Positions 17,616-27,087 of a stretch of 64,000 bases of DNA are shown piece after piece. The stretch comes from Arthrobacter rhizosphaerae (lineage in GTDB: Bacteria; Actinomycetota; Actinomycetes; Actinomycetales; Micrococcaceae): contig NZ_JALLAN010000011.1 in assembly GCF_023062595.1 (NCBI RefSeq), positions 110,202 through 174,201 of the forward strand, written 5' to 3'. Numbering within the stretch: the first letter of the stretch is position 1; each line of letters opens with the position of its first letter. The notes beneath the pieces are model-generated. The model saw nothing but the letters and a program-made list of their open reading frames with translations. It did no database searches and was not told the origin of the DNA. The translations under genes and the position numbers were made by a program.

Positions 17616-19130
17616 CTAGCTCCCCGAGTGTGCCTGCAGGAAGCTGTAGACCTCAGTTTCGTCCACGCCAGGGAAGGCGCCAGGAGGCATCGCAGCCAAA
17701 AGGTGCGAGTGCGCCCGCGCCGAGGGCCAGGCGTTGCCCGCCCACTCTGAAGCAAGCGACGCCGGCGGGCGTTTGCAGCAGCTTTCGTCCGGGCATGCCG
17801 ACTTGGAGCGCTCAGTGGTGTCCCGTCCCCGGAACCATTTCACGTGGGCATATGGCACACCCACGGAGAGCGAAAACTCGCCACTGGCGGAACGCTCGGT
17901 CCGGGCGGTGCACCAGTAGGTTCCGGCGGGAGTGTCGGTGTATTGGTTGTACGCGCGGAACTTGTCCGGAACGTCGAACACCACCCGCGACGTCCAGTAT
18001 TTGCACGACGGCTGGCCCTCGATGGCGCCGGTGTGATCCTGGGGGAAGGTCACGCCGTCGTTCTCGTAGGCCTTGTAAATGATGCCGCTCTGGTGCGTTT
18101 TCTGGAAATGCGTCCGGATGCCCAGGTGCTCGGTGGCGAGGTTGGTGAAACGGTGTGCGGCTGTTTCATAGGAAACGGCGAAGGCATCCCTGATGTCCTC
18201 GACTGCGATTTCCTTGGCCTGCTTGGCCTTCTGCAGGAACTCAACGGTGGCCTGCTCGGGGAGCATCAGCGCCGCAGCAAAGTAGTTGGTGGCAACCCGC
18301 TGCATCAGAAAGTCCCCGTAATTGGACGGAGTCTGATGGCCCAGCACGTAGTGTCCAAGCGCCTGAAGCAGCACTGAGCGGGGGTCGTGATCCGTCCGCT
18401 GGTTCTGGGTGAGATAAATTCGGCGGTTCTTAAGATCTGTCACGGAGCGCGTGGAATGGGGCAAATCGCCCACGTGGTGCAGGCTGAATCCAAGGTGTGC
18501 GGCGATGTCGGCAATGACGTGTTGGGACAGCGGACCGCTCGTGTGCCCCACGTTCGCCAGCACCTTCTGGGCCTCGGCCTCGTACTCCGGAAAATAGTTG
18601 TTCCGCTCACGCATCATGGCACGCAGTTCAACGTTGGCGCGGCGGGCTTCTTCCGGCGTCGCTATCTGCTCATTGAGCTTGCGTTCCAGCTCCTGCTGCA
18701 GGCCGACCATGGACTCCAGCACATCCATTGGAAGCCGCGAACTGATACGGATTTTGGGCAGATTGAGGGACTCATAAATGGGGCTGCGCTGGTAGCGTTC
18801 CAGCTCGATCTCCAGGGCTGCCCGCCGGTTGGGCGGCTCTGCTCCCAGCAGCTGCTCGATACCCACATTGAACGCCGCCGCGAGCTGCTGCAGCAGCCCG
18901 AGTTTGGGTTCACGTTTGCCGTTCTCGATAAGGCTCAGCTGGCTCGGGGCGGTGCCGACGGCGGCACTGACGTCGTCGAGCGTCATACCTGCCGCTTTAC
19001 GGAGGTGGCGCACGCGGCGCCCAAGGCTGATGACGTCCAGTTCTCCGGCCGCAACGGACGACGACGGCGGTGCGGCTTTCCGGTTCCAGCTTGAAGTAGG
19101 CATTTCTGAAGAATACGGCAAGAACTGCAT
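17616..19130 (-). CDS. ramB: RamB-like regulator of acetate/glyoxylate genes
   Basis: A 504-aa cytoplasmic regulator. An XRE helix-turn-helix lies at about 33-90 (LRKAAGMTLDDVSAAVGTAPSQLSLIENGKREP), followed by an ImmA/IrrE-like segment (around QALGHYVLGHQ and NYFAAALMLP) and a C-terminal Cys-rich domain of the DUF2083 type (CPDESCCKRPP). This is the architecture of RamB, which represses aceA/aceB in Corynebacterium and controls icl1 in Mycobacterium (established). It is divergent from aceA, so local control of the glyoxylate shunt is very likely. ATG 19130 follows GGAAAG; ATG 19103 lacks a site. Confidence 0.92.
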   Translation of the reverse strand: MQFLPYSSEMPTSSWNRKAAPPSSSVAAGELDVISLGRRVRHLRKAAGMTLDDVSAAVGTAPSQLSLIENGKREPKLGLLQQLAAAFNVGIEQLLGAEPPNRRAALEIELERYQRSPIYESLNLPKIRISSRLPMDVLESMVGLQQELERKLNEQIATPEEARRANVELRAMMRERNNYFPEYEAEAQKVLANVGHTSGPLSQHVIADIAAHLGFSLHHVGDLPHSTRSVTDLKNRRIYLTQNQRTDHDPRSVLLQALGHYVLGHQTPSNYGDFLMQRVATNYFAAALMLPEQATVEFLQKAKQAKEIAVEDIRDAFAVSYETAAHRFTNLATEHLGIRTHFQKTHQSGIIYKAYENDGVTFPQDHTGAIEGQPSCKYWTSRVVFDVPDKFRAYNQYTDTPAGTYWCTARTERSASGEFSLSVGVPYAHVKWFRGRDTTERSKSACPDESCCKRPPASLASEWAGNAWPSARAHSHLLAAMPPGAFPGVDETEVYSFLQAHSGS

Positions 19131-19212
19131 TTCTTTCCAGCAAGTACCCCTAGTAAGCGTCTTGTAAGTGCAGAAAAGTAGAGATCACGGAAAGAAACAC
19201 CGCACCGGAAAG

Positions 19213-19248
19213 GCCGGCCCGGACTGCAACGGAGCAGAACGGGCCGGC
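19213..19248 (+). promoter_or_regulatory. Leader hairpin upstream of aceA
   Basis: GCCGGCCCG (19213-19221) pairs perfectly with CGGGCCGGC (19240-19248) in the 168-bp gap between ramB and aceA, about 50 bp ahead of the aceA start codon. It would form a 9-bp stem in the aceA leader. A regulatory role is unproven. Confidence 0.5.
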
Positions 19249-19298
19249 TGAGGAACCAATTCCGGCGCCTATATCGCCGCACAACCAAGGAGACAAAG

Positions 19299-20642
19299 AT
19301 GACTGCAGCATTTGAGCCCACCCAGCCGTCCGCCCAGGACATGGCAAGCGAGCAGGCTGCCGCACTGGAGCTCGAGTGGGCCGCCAACCCGCGCTGGGAA
19401 GGTGTGGCCCGGGACTACAAGGCCTCCGACGTCGTCCGCCTCCGCGGCCGTGTCTCCGAAGAGCACACCCTGGCCCGCCGCGGTTCGGAAAAACTCTGGA
19501 AGCAGCTCACCGAGGAGCACAAGACCGGCCAATACACCAATGCCCTGGGCGCCCTGACCGGAAACCAGGCAGTGCAGCAGGTCAAAGCGGGACTTCGGGC
19601 TATCTACCTCTCCGGCTGGCAGGTCGCCGCTGATGCCAACAACTCGGGCCACACCTACCCGGACCAGTCGCTGTACCCGGCCAACTCTGTCCCGACAGTG
19701 GTCCGCCGCATCAACAACGCCTTGCTCCGGGCCGACCAGATCGAATTCTCCGAAGGCATCCAGACCGTTGAGGACTGGATGGTCCCCATCGTCGCCGACG
19801 CCGAAGCCGGCTTCGGTGGCCCCCTTAATGCCTACGAGCTCATGAAATCCATGATCCAGGCCGGCGCGTCGGGTGTGCACTGGGAAGACCAGCTCGCCTC
19901 GGAGAAGAAGTGCGGCCACCTCGGCGGCAAGGTACTCATCCCGACCCAGCAGCACGTCCGCACCCTGAACGCTGCCCGCCTTGCGGCCGACGTCGCCGGA
20001 ACCCCGAGCGTCGTCATCGCCCGAACCGACGCCGAGGCAGCCACCCTGATCACCTCCGACGTCGACGAGCGCGACCAGGAATTCATCCTCCGCGAAGGCG
20101 GCCAGCCGGTCCGCACCCCGGAAGGCTTTTACAAGGTCCGAAACGGTATCGAACCCTGCATCGCCCGGGCCAAGGCCTACGCCCCGTACTCCGACCTCAT
20201 CTGGATGGAGACAGGCACCCCTGACCTTGAGCTCGCCCGCAAGTTCGCCGAGGCCGTCAAGGCAGAGTTCCCGGACCAGATGCTCTCGTACAACTGCTCG
20301 CCGTCATTCAACTGGCGCAAGCACCTGGACGACGCCACCATCGCCAAGTTCCAGCGTGAACTCGGCGCCATGGGCTTCACGTTCCAGTTCATCACCCTGG
20401 CCGGCTTCCACGCCCTGAACTACTCGATGTTCGACCTCGCCCACGGCTACGCCCGCGAAGGTATGAGCGCCTACGTCGAACTCCAGGAAAAGGAATTCGC
20501 CTCCGAATCCCGCGGCTACACCGCAACCAAGCACCAGCGCGAAGTCGGCACCGGCTACTTCGATGACATCGCCACTGCGCTCAACCCGAACGCATCCACC
20601 CTCGCCTTGGTCGGATCGACCGAAGAGGGCCAGTTCCACTAA
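19299..20642 (+). CDS. aceA: Isocitrate lyase AceA
   Basis: AceA cleaves isocitrate to glyoxylate and succinate, the entry step of the glyoxylate shunt used on acetate and fatty acids. 447 aa, cytoplasmic. The catalytic cysteine motif [11 protein letters not shown] and the Mg-site segment [10 protein letters not shown] are present, as are [12 protein letters not shown] and YNCSPSFNW. The ATG follows AAGGAGAC at ideal distance. It is divergent from ramB and 93 bp upstream of malate synthase, so the whole pathway and its regulator are together. Confidence 0.97.
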   Translation: MTAAFEPTQPSAQDMASEQAAALELEWAANPRWEGVARDYKASDVVRLRGRVSEEHTLARRGSEKLWKQLTEEHKTGQYTNALGALTGNQAVQQVKAGLRAIYLSGWQVAADANNSGHTYPDQSLYPANSVPTVVRRINNALLRADQIEFSEGIQTVEDWMVPIVADAEAGFGGPLNAYELMKSMIQAGASGVHWEDQLASEKKCGHLGGKVLIPTQQHVRTLNAARLAADVAGTPSVVIARTDAEAATLITSDVDERDQEFILREGGQPVRTPEGFYKVRNGIEPCIARAKAYAPYSDLIWMETGTPDLELARKFAEAVKAEFPDQMLSYNCSPSFNWRKHLDDATIAKFQRELGAMGFTFQFITLAGFHALNYSMFDLAHGYAREGMSAYVELQEKEFASESRGYTATKHQREVGTGYFDDIATALNPNASTLALVGSTEEGQFH

Positions 20643-20660
20643 CCACTTCCCCAAGTAAGT

Positions 20661-20704
20661 AGCACTAGGTGTCGTTTTGGAGGCTCAAAACGACATCTAC
20701 TGCT
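20661..20704. repeat. Long intergenic hairpin between aceA and aceB
   Basis: AGCACTAGGTGTCGTTTTGG (20661-20680) and the facing arm 20684-20704 form an imperfect stem of about 20 bp with a very short loop. No T-tract follows on the plus strand. It may attenuate read-through from aceA to aceB or stabilise the aceA 3' end. Confidence 0.7.
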
Positions 20705-20735
20705 ACCCAGTTGGGTCCTGGACCAGGAGAATGAA

Positions 20736-22397
20736 ATGAACACCTTCACTGACAGTTTCAGCATTAATGGCATTTCTCTGACCGCGCAGCCTATTTGCCG
20801 GCAGAACGAGGTTCTTACACCGGACGCGCTGGCCTTCATTGCAAAACTGCATCGTGCCACGGCTGAGCGGCGGCAGGAGTTGCTGCAGGCGCGCCGTGAC
20901 CGGCGGGGACAGATCGCCAAGGGGCAGGACCCGCGGTTCCTGAAGGAGACCGAAGAGATCCGCAATGATCCCAACTGGCGGGTTGCTCCCCCGGCGCCTG
21001 GCCTTGAGGACCGGCGGGTGGAAATCACCGGGCCCGTGGACAAGAAGATGACCATCAACGCCCTGAACTCCGGCGCCAAGGTGTGGCTTGCGGACATGGA
21101 GGACTCTTCCACCCCGACGTGGCGCAACGTCATCCAGGGCCAGCTGAACCTCACGGATGCGATGGAACGCCGTATCGACTTCACGAGTACCTCCGACGGA
21201 CGCAGTAAGGAGTACAAGCTCCGTCCTGCCGAGGAATTGCCCACCATCGTGGTCCGCCCCAGGGGGTGGCACCTGCCCGAAAAGCACCTGCTGATCGACG
21301 GCGTCCCCATCGCGGGCGGCATCGTGGACTTTGGGCTGTACTTCTTCCACAACGCCCGCCGACTGATCGCCCAGGGTAAAGGTCCTTACTTCTACCTGCC
21401 CAAGATCGAAAACCGGCTCGAAGCCAGGCTGTGGAATGACATCTTCATTCTGGCGCAGGATTTCCTGGACATCCCGCAGGGAACCATCCGCGCTACCGTG
21501 CTCATCGAGACGATCACTGCGGCCTTCGAAATGGAGGAAATCCTCTACGAACTACGTGATCACGCTGCAGGACTGAACGCGGGCCGGTGGGACTACATCT
21601 TCTCGCTCATCAAGAACTTCCGTACCCGCGGGCCCCGCTTCGTCCTCCCGGACCGGGCCCAGGTGACCATGACGCAACCCTTCATGCGCGCCTACACGGA
21701 GCAACTCGTCCGTGCCTGCCACAAGCGCGGGGCCATGGCGATCGGCGGAATGGCAGCAGCCGTTCCCAACCGCAAGGATGAGGTTGCCAACGCCAACGCC
21801 TTCGAAAAGGTCCGCGCCGACAAAACCCGCGAAGCCAACGACGGCTTCGACGGTTCCTGGGTAGCCCACCCGGACCTCGTACCCGTCTGTCGCGAAGTGT
21901 TCGACGGCGTACTCGGCGAGCGCAGCAACCAGCTGGACCGTCTCCGTGAGGACGTGATCCCGGACGACCGCGCGCTTATCAACGTGGCAGCCACTGAAGG
22001 CACCATCACTGAAACCGGCATCAGGAACAACATCGAAGTGGGCATCCGCTACATCGAGTCCTGGCTCCGCGGTAACGGCGCGGTGGCCATCCACAACCTC
22101 ATGGAGGACGCGGCCACGGCAGAAATTTCCCGTTCCCAGCTCTGGCAGTGGATCTATGCCCACGCGATCACGGACCACGGCGAAATCATCACCCGCCAAT
22201 GGGTGGAGGATCTGCTCGATGAGGAGTTCGCCAAGCTTGAACGCTTCGATGGCGACCGCTTCACGGATGCCCGTGACATCTTCGAAGAAGTCACGCTCAG
22301 CGACCAGTTCCCCACGTTCCTGACCCTGCCTGCCTACGCCCGCTTCCTGACCGAAGCCCGCGAAGAAGCGAGCGAAGAGGAACTCTCCGCCGCCTGA
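20736..22397 (+). CDS. aceB: Malate synthase A
   Basis: Malate synthase condenses glyoxylate and acetyl-CoA to malate, completing the shunt opened by isocitrate lyase. 553 aa, the usual size of isoform A (AceB) rather than the longer GlcB. Segments typical of the family: [68 protein letters not shown] and [18 protein letters not shown]. The catalytic Arg is in VRPRGWH and the catalytic Asp is in MEDAATAEI by family alignment. The ATG at 20736 follows GGAG. It converges on the MFS gene. Confidence 0.97.
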   Translation: MNTFTDSFSINGISLTAQPICRQNEVLTPDALAFIAKLHRATAERRQELLQARRDRRGQIAKGQDPRFLKETEEIRNDPNWRVAPPAPGLEDRRVEITGPVDKKMTINALNSGAKVWLADMEDSSTPTWRNVIQGQLNLTDAMERRIDFTSTSDGRSKEYKLRPAEELPTIVVRPRGWHLPEKHLLIDGVPIAGGIVDFGLYFFHNARRLIAQGKGPYFYLPKIENRLEARLWNDIFILAQDFLDIPQGTIRATVLIETITAAFEMEEILYELRDHAAGLNAGRWDYIFSLIKNFRTRGPRFVLPDRAQVTMTQPFMRAYTEQLVRACHKRGAMAIGGMAAAVPNRKDEVANANAFEKVRADKTREANDGFDGSWVAHPDLVPVCREVFDGVLGERSNQLDRLREDVIPDDRALINVAATEGTITETGIRNNIEVGIRYIESWLRGNGAVAIHNLMEDAATAEISRSQLWQWIYAHAITDHGEIITRQWVEDLLDEEFAKLERFDGDRFTDARDIFEEVTLSDQFPTFLTLPAYARFLTEAREEASEEELSAA

Positions 22398-22399
22398 TT

Positions 22400-22470
22400 T
22401 TCCGTCTGCTGGGCTGCCACGCCCTTCGCAACAGGCATCCCGATGGCCGGGAGGCAGCCCAGCAACGGAA
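22400..22470. terminator. Bidirectional hairpin between aceB and the MFS gene
   Basis: The left arm 22400-22418 (TTCCGTCTGCTGGGCTGCC) pairs with 22453-22470 (one bulge), enclosing a 34-nt loop. It sits between two convergent stops 79 bp apart. There is no run of T, so it may act as a mRNA 3'-end structure or a factor-assisted terminator. Confidence 0.6.
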
Positions 22471-22476
22471 GCACCA

Positions 22477-23685
22477 CTATTTCGGCGCCTTTCGGACCGA
22501 AAGGGTGGTGCCAAGGAAGAACGCCAATACCGAGCCGAGGATCATCAGGAGCGGCACAGTCCACGAGCCGCTAAGTCCGTGCACGTAGCCCAGCAGGGTG
22601 GGGGCCACGGCAGCGAAACAGTAGCCGGTGCCCTGGACCACGGCCGACATCCTTCCCGCCGATACCTGATCCCGTGCCAGCCTGATGATTGCGATAAAGA
22701 TGATGGTGATTCCTCCGCCCTGGGCCACCCCTCCGAGGGAGCACCAGAGCCACCACAGTTCCGGCGCGAGCAGCAACCCCAGGGGCACGGCCAGCCAGAG
22801 CAATCCCAAGGTGACGGCCACCGCCGTCGTACTGGCAATCCTGGCTGCGAGCGGGACCCCGAGTCCCCCCACAATGGCGAGGATCTGGAACAGCGAGGAG
22901 CCGGCACCGGCAGCCGCCGGCGCCATCCCAAGCTCGTCAGCCAGCAGCGTCGGCAGCCAGGCTGTCACGCCGTAGTACGAGAAGGCCTGGCCCGCGAAGC
23001 CAAGAGTCAGCCCCACAGTGATCCAACGCGACGCAGGGCGTCCCGTTGCCGCCGGTCTGATACCGGTGTCAGCCATACGCGGGCGGAACGCGTCACCCAT
23101 TCCCACCGCCAAGATCCAGAACACGACCGCCGCCACGGCGAACAGCCCCGTCGCTGCCAGCGCGAGCCTCCAGCCCACTGCTTCGGCGATGGGAGCCGTA
23201 ACCACGGACGTGAGGAATGATCCAATGTTGAGGGCCGCCGTGTAGATGCCCATCGCAGAACTTTGACGACGGGGGGAAAAGTCGCGGCGGATGATCAGGG
23301 GCACGGCGATGTTGCCAATGGTGATGGCGATGCCGATGATTGCCGTGCCAGCCATCACCAGAACGCCGCTTCCTGCCGAGCGGAGCACGACGCCTGCCAG
23401 GACTCCCAGCAGGGTCAAGGTGATGGCGAACTCCGCCCCGAACCTGCGCGCGGCAAAGGATGCGAGGGGCGAAGCCAGCGAAAAGCACAGCACGGGGATG
23501 CCCGTCAGCAGGCCCAGTTCCACGGCGGAGAACCCCAACTCCCGCTGCATCGCACCAACCACTGGCGCGACGGCGACAAACGGGCCACGCATGTTGAGGG
23601 CAATCAGGCCAATGCAGGCCAGCAGTATCAAGCCCTGCGGCATCCTGGAAAGAACAGGTACTTTCGACAGGGGGGACGCCCTCAT
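22477..23685 (-). CDS. MFS transporter, CynX/NimT (cyanate-permease-like) type
   Basis: A 402-aa integral membrane protein with about twelve hydrophobic helices. The opening LLACIGLIALNMRGPFVAVAPVVG and the repeat-domain segment AMGIYTAALNIGSFLTS are like the CynX/NimT branch of the major facilitator superfamily, whose members move cyanate, nitroimidazoles or unknown anions. Substrate cannot be assigned. It lies on the same strand as, and 132 bp after, the ROK regulator gene. No good ribosome site precedes ATG 23685; ATG at residue 15 (near a CCAGG) is an alternative. Confidence 0.85.
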   Translation of the reverse strand: MRASPLSKVPVLSRMPQGLILLACIGLIALNMRGPFVAVAPVVGAMQRELGFSAVELGLLTGIPVLCFSLASPLASFAARRFGAEFAITLTLLGVLAGVVLRSAGSGVLVMAGTAIIGIAITIGNIAVPLIIRRDFSPRRQSSAMGIYTAALNIGSFLTSVVTAPIAEAVGWRLALAATGLFAVAAVVFWILAVGMGDAFRPRMADTGIRPAATGRPASRWITVGLTLGFAGQAFSYYGVTAWLPTLLADELGMAPAAAGAGSSLFQILAIVGGLGVPLAARIASTTAVAVTLGLLWLAVPLGLLLAPELWWLWCSLGGVAQGGGITIIFIAIIRLARDQVSAGRMSAVVQGTGYCFAAVAPTLLGYVHGLSGSWTVPLLMILGSVLAFFLGTTLSVRKAPK

Positions 23686-23817
23686 TGGGTCGGAGCCAGG
23701 GAACGGGTCATCGCTTTCATCACTCCCATTGCTATCACGCCGGGCAGCAAGCGGCGGCTTCGTCGCAGCTTTCCGCCGCTCCGCAGGAGCCCGCCAGCTT
23801 ACCCGGCGGCTGCGAGC

Positions 23818-25029
23818 TTAGCCGATGGCCTGGAGGGTTGCCTCGACGACGGATGGAGACAGCACGTGCTGCGTCACCATCTGGCTGGCACCGAGCACCG
23901 CCGCCTGGTCCCCCGCCTTGGAGGAGGCGATCCGTAAGCGGCTGGTGGCCAGCGGCAGCGAACGCCGGTAGACCACTTCGCGCACACCCGCCATGAGGTG
24001 GTCTCCTGTCTGCCCCAGGCTCCCCCCAATGACTATCAGCGAAGGGTTGAGCAGGTTAACCACGGTTGCCAGCACATCACCGACATCCCGGCCGGCCTGG
24101 CGCAAGGCCTGGATGGCCTGGGGGTTTCCCTGATTCACGAGCTCAAGCACATCGCTGCCTTTTTGGGCAGCCAGTCCGTGGGCGCTGAGCTCTGCCGCAA
24201 CGGCGGGCCCGGAAGCGAGGGCTTCGAGGCAGCCGTAGTTTCCGCAGCGGCACAGCACGGTATCGCCCCGTGGAACACGGACGTGGCCGAGGTCGCCGGC
24301 CGTTCCGTCAGCGCCACGCTGGAGAGTTCCGCTGCTGATGATCCCTGCACCGATGCCGGTGGCCACTTTGATGAAGAGAAAGTTCTCCTCCTCCGGCCAG
24401 TAAGCGTTCCGCTCCCCCAATGCCATGATGTTGACGTCGTTGTCCACCAGAACCGGTACTGCCAACGAGCGCTGAACGTAACGGACGACGTCGTACCCGT
24501 CCCATCCCGGCATGATAGGCGGCTTGACCGGCTTTCCGGTGGCGTGTTCCACAGGCCCCGGCAGGCCTATTCCGATGCCGGCCAGCGCCGCCGTCCCCAC
24601 ACCGGCTTTGGCCAACAGAAGCTTGCCTTCCTCCACAACCCGGCCAAGAACGAGTTCCGGGCCCTCGGAAACCTCCAGGGACAGCCGGCGTTCGGCAAGG
24701 ATCGTCCCGGCGAGGTCAGTCAGTGCAACGATCACGTGAGTGGCGCCGATATCGGCCGCCAGAATGGAGCGCGCGGACGGGTTGAACGCAAAGCGCGACG
24801 GCGGCCTGCCGCCGCTGGAACTGGCCTCGCCTGCCGGCCCAACCAGTCCGGAAAGCATCAAAGCATCAATACGGGACGCAATGGTGGAGCGCGCCAACCC
24901 AGTGATCAGGGCCAGCTCCGCCCGGGTCCGCGGCTTGCCGTCGCGCAGGAGCTGGAAAAGGTCGCCGGCCCGCCCAAAGCTGCCGCCAATTTCAGGAGCG
25001 GTCGCATCGTTTCCACGCGTGGGCATCAT
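23818..25029 (-). CDS. ROK-family transcriptional regulator
   Basis: About 403 aa. An N-terminal winged helix-turn-helix (residues 17-65, RAELALITGLARSTIASRIDALMLSGLV) precedes an ASKHA sugar-kinase-like domain with the nucleotide-site segments AADIGATHVIVAL and GIGIGLPGPVEHATG and a Cys-rich zinc motif CRCGNYGCLEALASG. This is the NagC/Mlc/XylR layout: a sugar-responsive regulator. It is divergent from the two-TIM/two-Gfo operon and is its probable regulator. ATG 25029 (or 25026) has no Shine-Dalgarno and may be leaderless; upstream extension to 25149 would run across the promoter region. Confidence 0.88.
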   Translation of the reverse strand: MMPTRGNDATAPEIGGSFGRAGDLFQLLRDGKPRTRAELALITGLARSTIASRIDALMLSGLVGPAGEASSSGGRPPSRFAFNPSARSILAADIGATHVIVALTDLAGTILAERRLSLEVSEGPELVLGRVVEEGKLLLAKAGVGTAALAGIGIGLPGPVEHATGKPVKPPIMPGWDGYDVVRYVQRSLAVPVLVDNDVNIMALGERNAYWPEEENFLFIKVATGIGAGIISSGTLQRGADGTAGDLGHVRVPRGDTVLCRCGNYGCLEALASGPAVAAELSAHGLAAQKGSDVLELVNQGNPQAIQALRQAGRDVGDVLATVVNLLNPSLIVIGGSLGQTGDHLMAGVREVVYRRSLPLATSRLRIASSKAGDQAAVLGASQMVTQHVLSPSVVEATLQAIG

Positions 25030-25102
25030 AGATAAGTGATAGCACAGGGGGCTTCTAACTGTCATTCTGATTAAAGCCCGCCAATGTACTTCCAACTTTT
25101 GC

Positions 25103-25131
25103 TTGACGTTCGACGAAAGTCCCCCTAGCTT
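25103..25131 (+). promoter_or_regulatory. Promoter of the keto-sugar operon
   Basis: TTGACG (25103-25108), 17-bp spacer, TAGCTT (25126-25131), 37 bp ahead of the first gene of the operon. It matches sigma-70-type spacing well. ACTTT at about 25094 and AAAGT at 25116 flank the -35 as an imperfect inverted repeat that the divergent ROK protein might bind (inference). Confidence 0.65.
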
Positions 25132-25168
25132 GGATTTGAGATAACGCACACTCCCGCAAAGGAATCCA

Positions 25169-25918
25169 ATGTCGTATTCGATCCAGCTCTACACCCTGCG
25201 AAATGCCATACAGGAGGACCTCCCCGGCACCATCGCGAAGGTGGCTCAAATCGGGTTCGCCCAAGTGGAGCCCTATAACTTCGTGGCGACCGCGAAGGAG
25301 CTGGGTGCGGCTCTGGAGGAAAACCGCCTCACCGCACCGTCAGGTCACGCACCCCTCCTCAGCCAGGACCAGGATCAGATCTTTGCAGCCGCAAGGGCGC
25401 TCGGCATGGAAACCGTAATCGAACCCTGCGTCCTTGCGGAAAAGTGGCAGTCAGCCGAGGACATCAAGGACACGGCCGCGCAGCTGAACGCCGCAGCCAG
25501 GAAAGCGGCAGAGTACGGCCTGCGCGTCGGCTACCACAACCATGCCTGGGAACTGGAGTCCATGATCGAGGGCCAAACGGCCCTTGAATACTTCGCCGGC
25601 CTTCTGGACCCCCAAGTGGTCCTGGAAGTAGACACCTACTGGGTTGCGGTGGGCGGCCAGGATCCCGTTGAACTCCTGGGCAGACTGGGTGACCGCGTGC
25701 GGCTCATCCACATCAAGGACGGCCCGCTTACCGCTGACACAAAAGCGCAGCTGCCGGCAGGCCAGGGACAGGTTCCCGTCCTGGACATCATTGCTGCGGC
25801 AAAGTCCCTTGAGGTGGGCGTCGTTGAGTTTGACGACTATGCCGGTGACATTTTCGACGGCATTGCCCAGAGCCTGGCGTACCTCCAGAAGGCTGCAACC
25901 GGCCAGGTGCGAGGATGA
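25169..25918 (+). CDS. Sugar phosphate isomerase/epimerase-type TIM-barrel enzyme
   Basis: A 249-aa cytoplasmic protein of the AP-endonuclease-2/xylose-isomerase-like TIM-barrel superfamily. Likely metal ligands are visible in order: Glu in TVIEPCV, His in GYHNHAWEL, Asp in VLEVDTYWV, His in LIHIKDG and Glu in GVVEFDDY. The family includes inosose dehydratases, ketose epimerases and 3-keto-glycoside lyases. It is the first gene of a four-gene operon, and its stop overlaps the next start (ATGA). In this context an epimerase or a beta-eliminase/hydratase acting on a 3-keto-sugar is the best guess (inference). Confidence 0.82.
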   Translation: MSYSIQLYTLRNAIQEDLPGTIAKVAQIGFAQVEPYNFVATAKELGAALEENRLTAPSGHAPLLSQDQDQIFAAARALGMETVIEPCVLAEKWQSAEDIKDTAAQLNAAARKAAEYGLRVGYHNHAWELESMIEGQTALEYFAGLLDPQVVLEVDTYWVAVGGQDPVELLGRLGDRVRLIHIKDGPLTADTKAQLPAGQGQVPVLDIIAAAKSLEVGVVEFDDYAGDIFDGIAQSLAYLQKAATGQVRG

Positions 25919-27087
25919 GCGCGGTGCAGACTCCGGTAACCGGGAACGGACCAGTCGGAAGAGGCCCTGTGGGAAGGGGTCCTGTGGGCGTAGCGGTCAT
26001 TGGCGCGGGAAACATCAGCAAGGCCTACCTGGACAATCTGACGGTCTTCCCGGATCTGAAGGTTCACGTCATCGCAGACCTGTTCGAAGAAGCCGCGCAA
26101 GAGCGGGCGAAGGAATACAGCGTCCCGGAGTGGGGCGGGGTTGAGGCGGCACTGAACCATCCCGACGTCGAAATCATCGTGAATCTGACCATTCCGGCCG
26201 CGCACGTGGAAGTGGCAACCGCAGCGGTCCGGGCGGGAAAGCACGTCTGGACCGAAAAGCCCTTTTCACTGGACCGTGAATCCGGGCTCGGGCTGCTCAA
26301 AGCGGCCGACGCCGCTGGGATCCGGCTAGGCTGCGCCCCGGACACGTTCCTGGGGGCTGGACTGCAGACGGCGCTCCGGCTTATAGAACGGGGCGATATC
26401 GGCACGCCACTCACTGCCATGACCACGTTCCAGACATCCGGCCCGGAATCCTGGCACCCCAACCCCGCGTTCCTCTTCCAGCACGGCGCCGGCCCGCTGT
26501 TCGATATGGGCCCCTACTACCTCACCACTCTGATCCAGGCGTTCGGGTCCATCCGGAAAGTGGCCGCCGTCGGCTCCAAAGCCAAGGACGTCCGGGTCAT
26601 CGGCTCGGGGCCCAAGGCCGGCGCGGAGTTCACCGTGGAGGTGCCAACCCACGTCTCGGCCATGGCACAATTTGCGAACGGCGCATCCTCCCACAGTGTC
26701 TTCAGTTTTGAATCCCCGCGGGTGCGCACGGGTTTTGTAGAGATCACCGGCACCGAGGCCACTATCTCACTGCCTGACCCGAACCATTTCGACGGCGATG
26801 TCCGTATCTGGAAGCCAGGGAACGAGGATTGGACAACTGTTCCGGCCACCGGACCTGCCAGTGGCCGCGGTATGGGTGTCCTGGACATGGCCCGGTCACT
26901 CCGGGCCGGCGTCCAGCACCGGGCAACCGGCGCACTGGCGTACCACGTCCTTGACACCATGGTCTCGATCACCGAATCCATGGAAACAGGTGCCTTCGTC
27001 GACGTCGAAAGCTCCGCTCAGGCATCCGAGGCCCTCCCCGAGGATTGGGCACCGGAAGCCCCCACTCTCTCGGAAGGCACACCATGA
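25915..27087 (+). CDS. Gfo/Idh/MocA-family oxidoreductase 1
   Basis: A 390-aa NAD(P)-dependent sugar dehydrogenase-type protein. The Rossmann motif GVAVIGAGNISKAYL starts at about residue 23 and the family EKP motif is in HVWTEKPFSLDRESG. The C-terminal alpha/beta domain holds DMGPYYLTTL, typical of the substrate domain. Residues 8-22 contain a short GPVGR repeat before the Rossmann fold, apparently from a 15-bp DNA duplication. Start and stop both overlap the neighbouring genes (ATGA at each end). Substrate unknown; with gene 3 it could supply the oxidation and reduction half-steps of one pathway. Confidence 0.87.
   Translation: MSAVQTPVTGNGPVGRGPVGRGPVGVAVIGAGNISKAYLDNLTVFPDLKVHVIADLFEEAAQERAKEYSVPEWGGVEAALNHPDVEIIVNLTIPAAHVEVATAAVRAGKHVWTEKPFSLDRESGLGLLKAADAAGIRLGCAPDTFLGAGLQTALRLIERGDIGTPLTAMTTFQTSGPESWHPNPAFLFQHGAGPLFDMGPYYLTTLIQAFGSIRKVAAVGSKAKDVRVIGSGPKAGAEFTVEVPTHVSAMAQFANGASSHSVFSFESPRVRTGFVEITGTEATISLPDPNHFDGDVRIWKPGNEDWTTVPATGPASGRGMGVLDMARSLRAGVQHRATGALAYHVLDTMVSITESMETGAFVDVESSAQASEALPEDWAPEAPTLSEGTP

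Noticed and set aside
21552..22514. 320-aa ORF antisense to malate synthase
   Set aside because: Shadow frame of a conserved enzyme with no ribosome site.
23998..25035. 345-aa ORF antisense to the ROK regulator
   Set aside because: Gly/Arg/His-rich shadow that covers the ROK coding region and its promoter.
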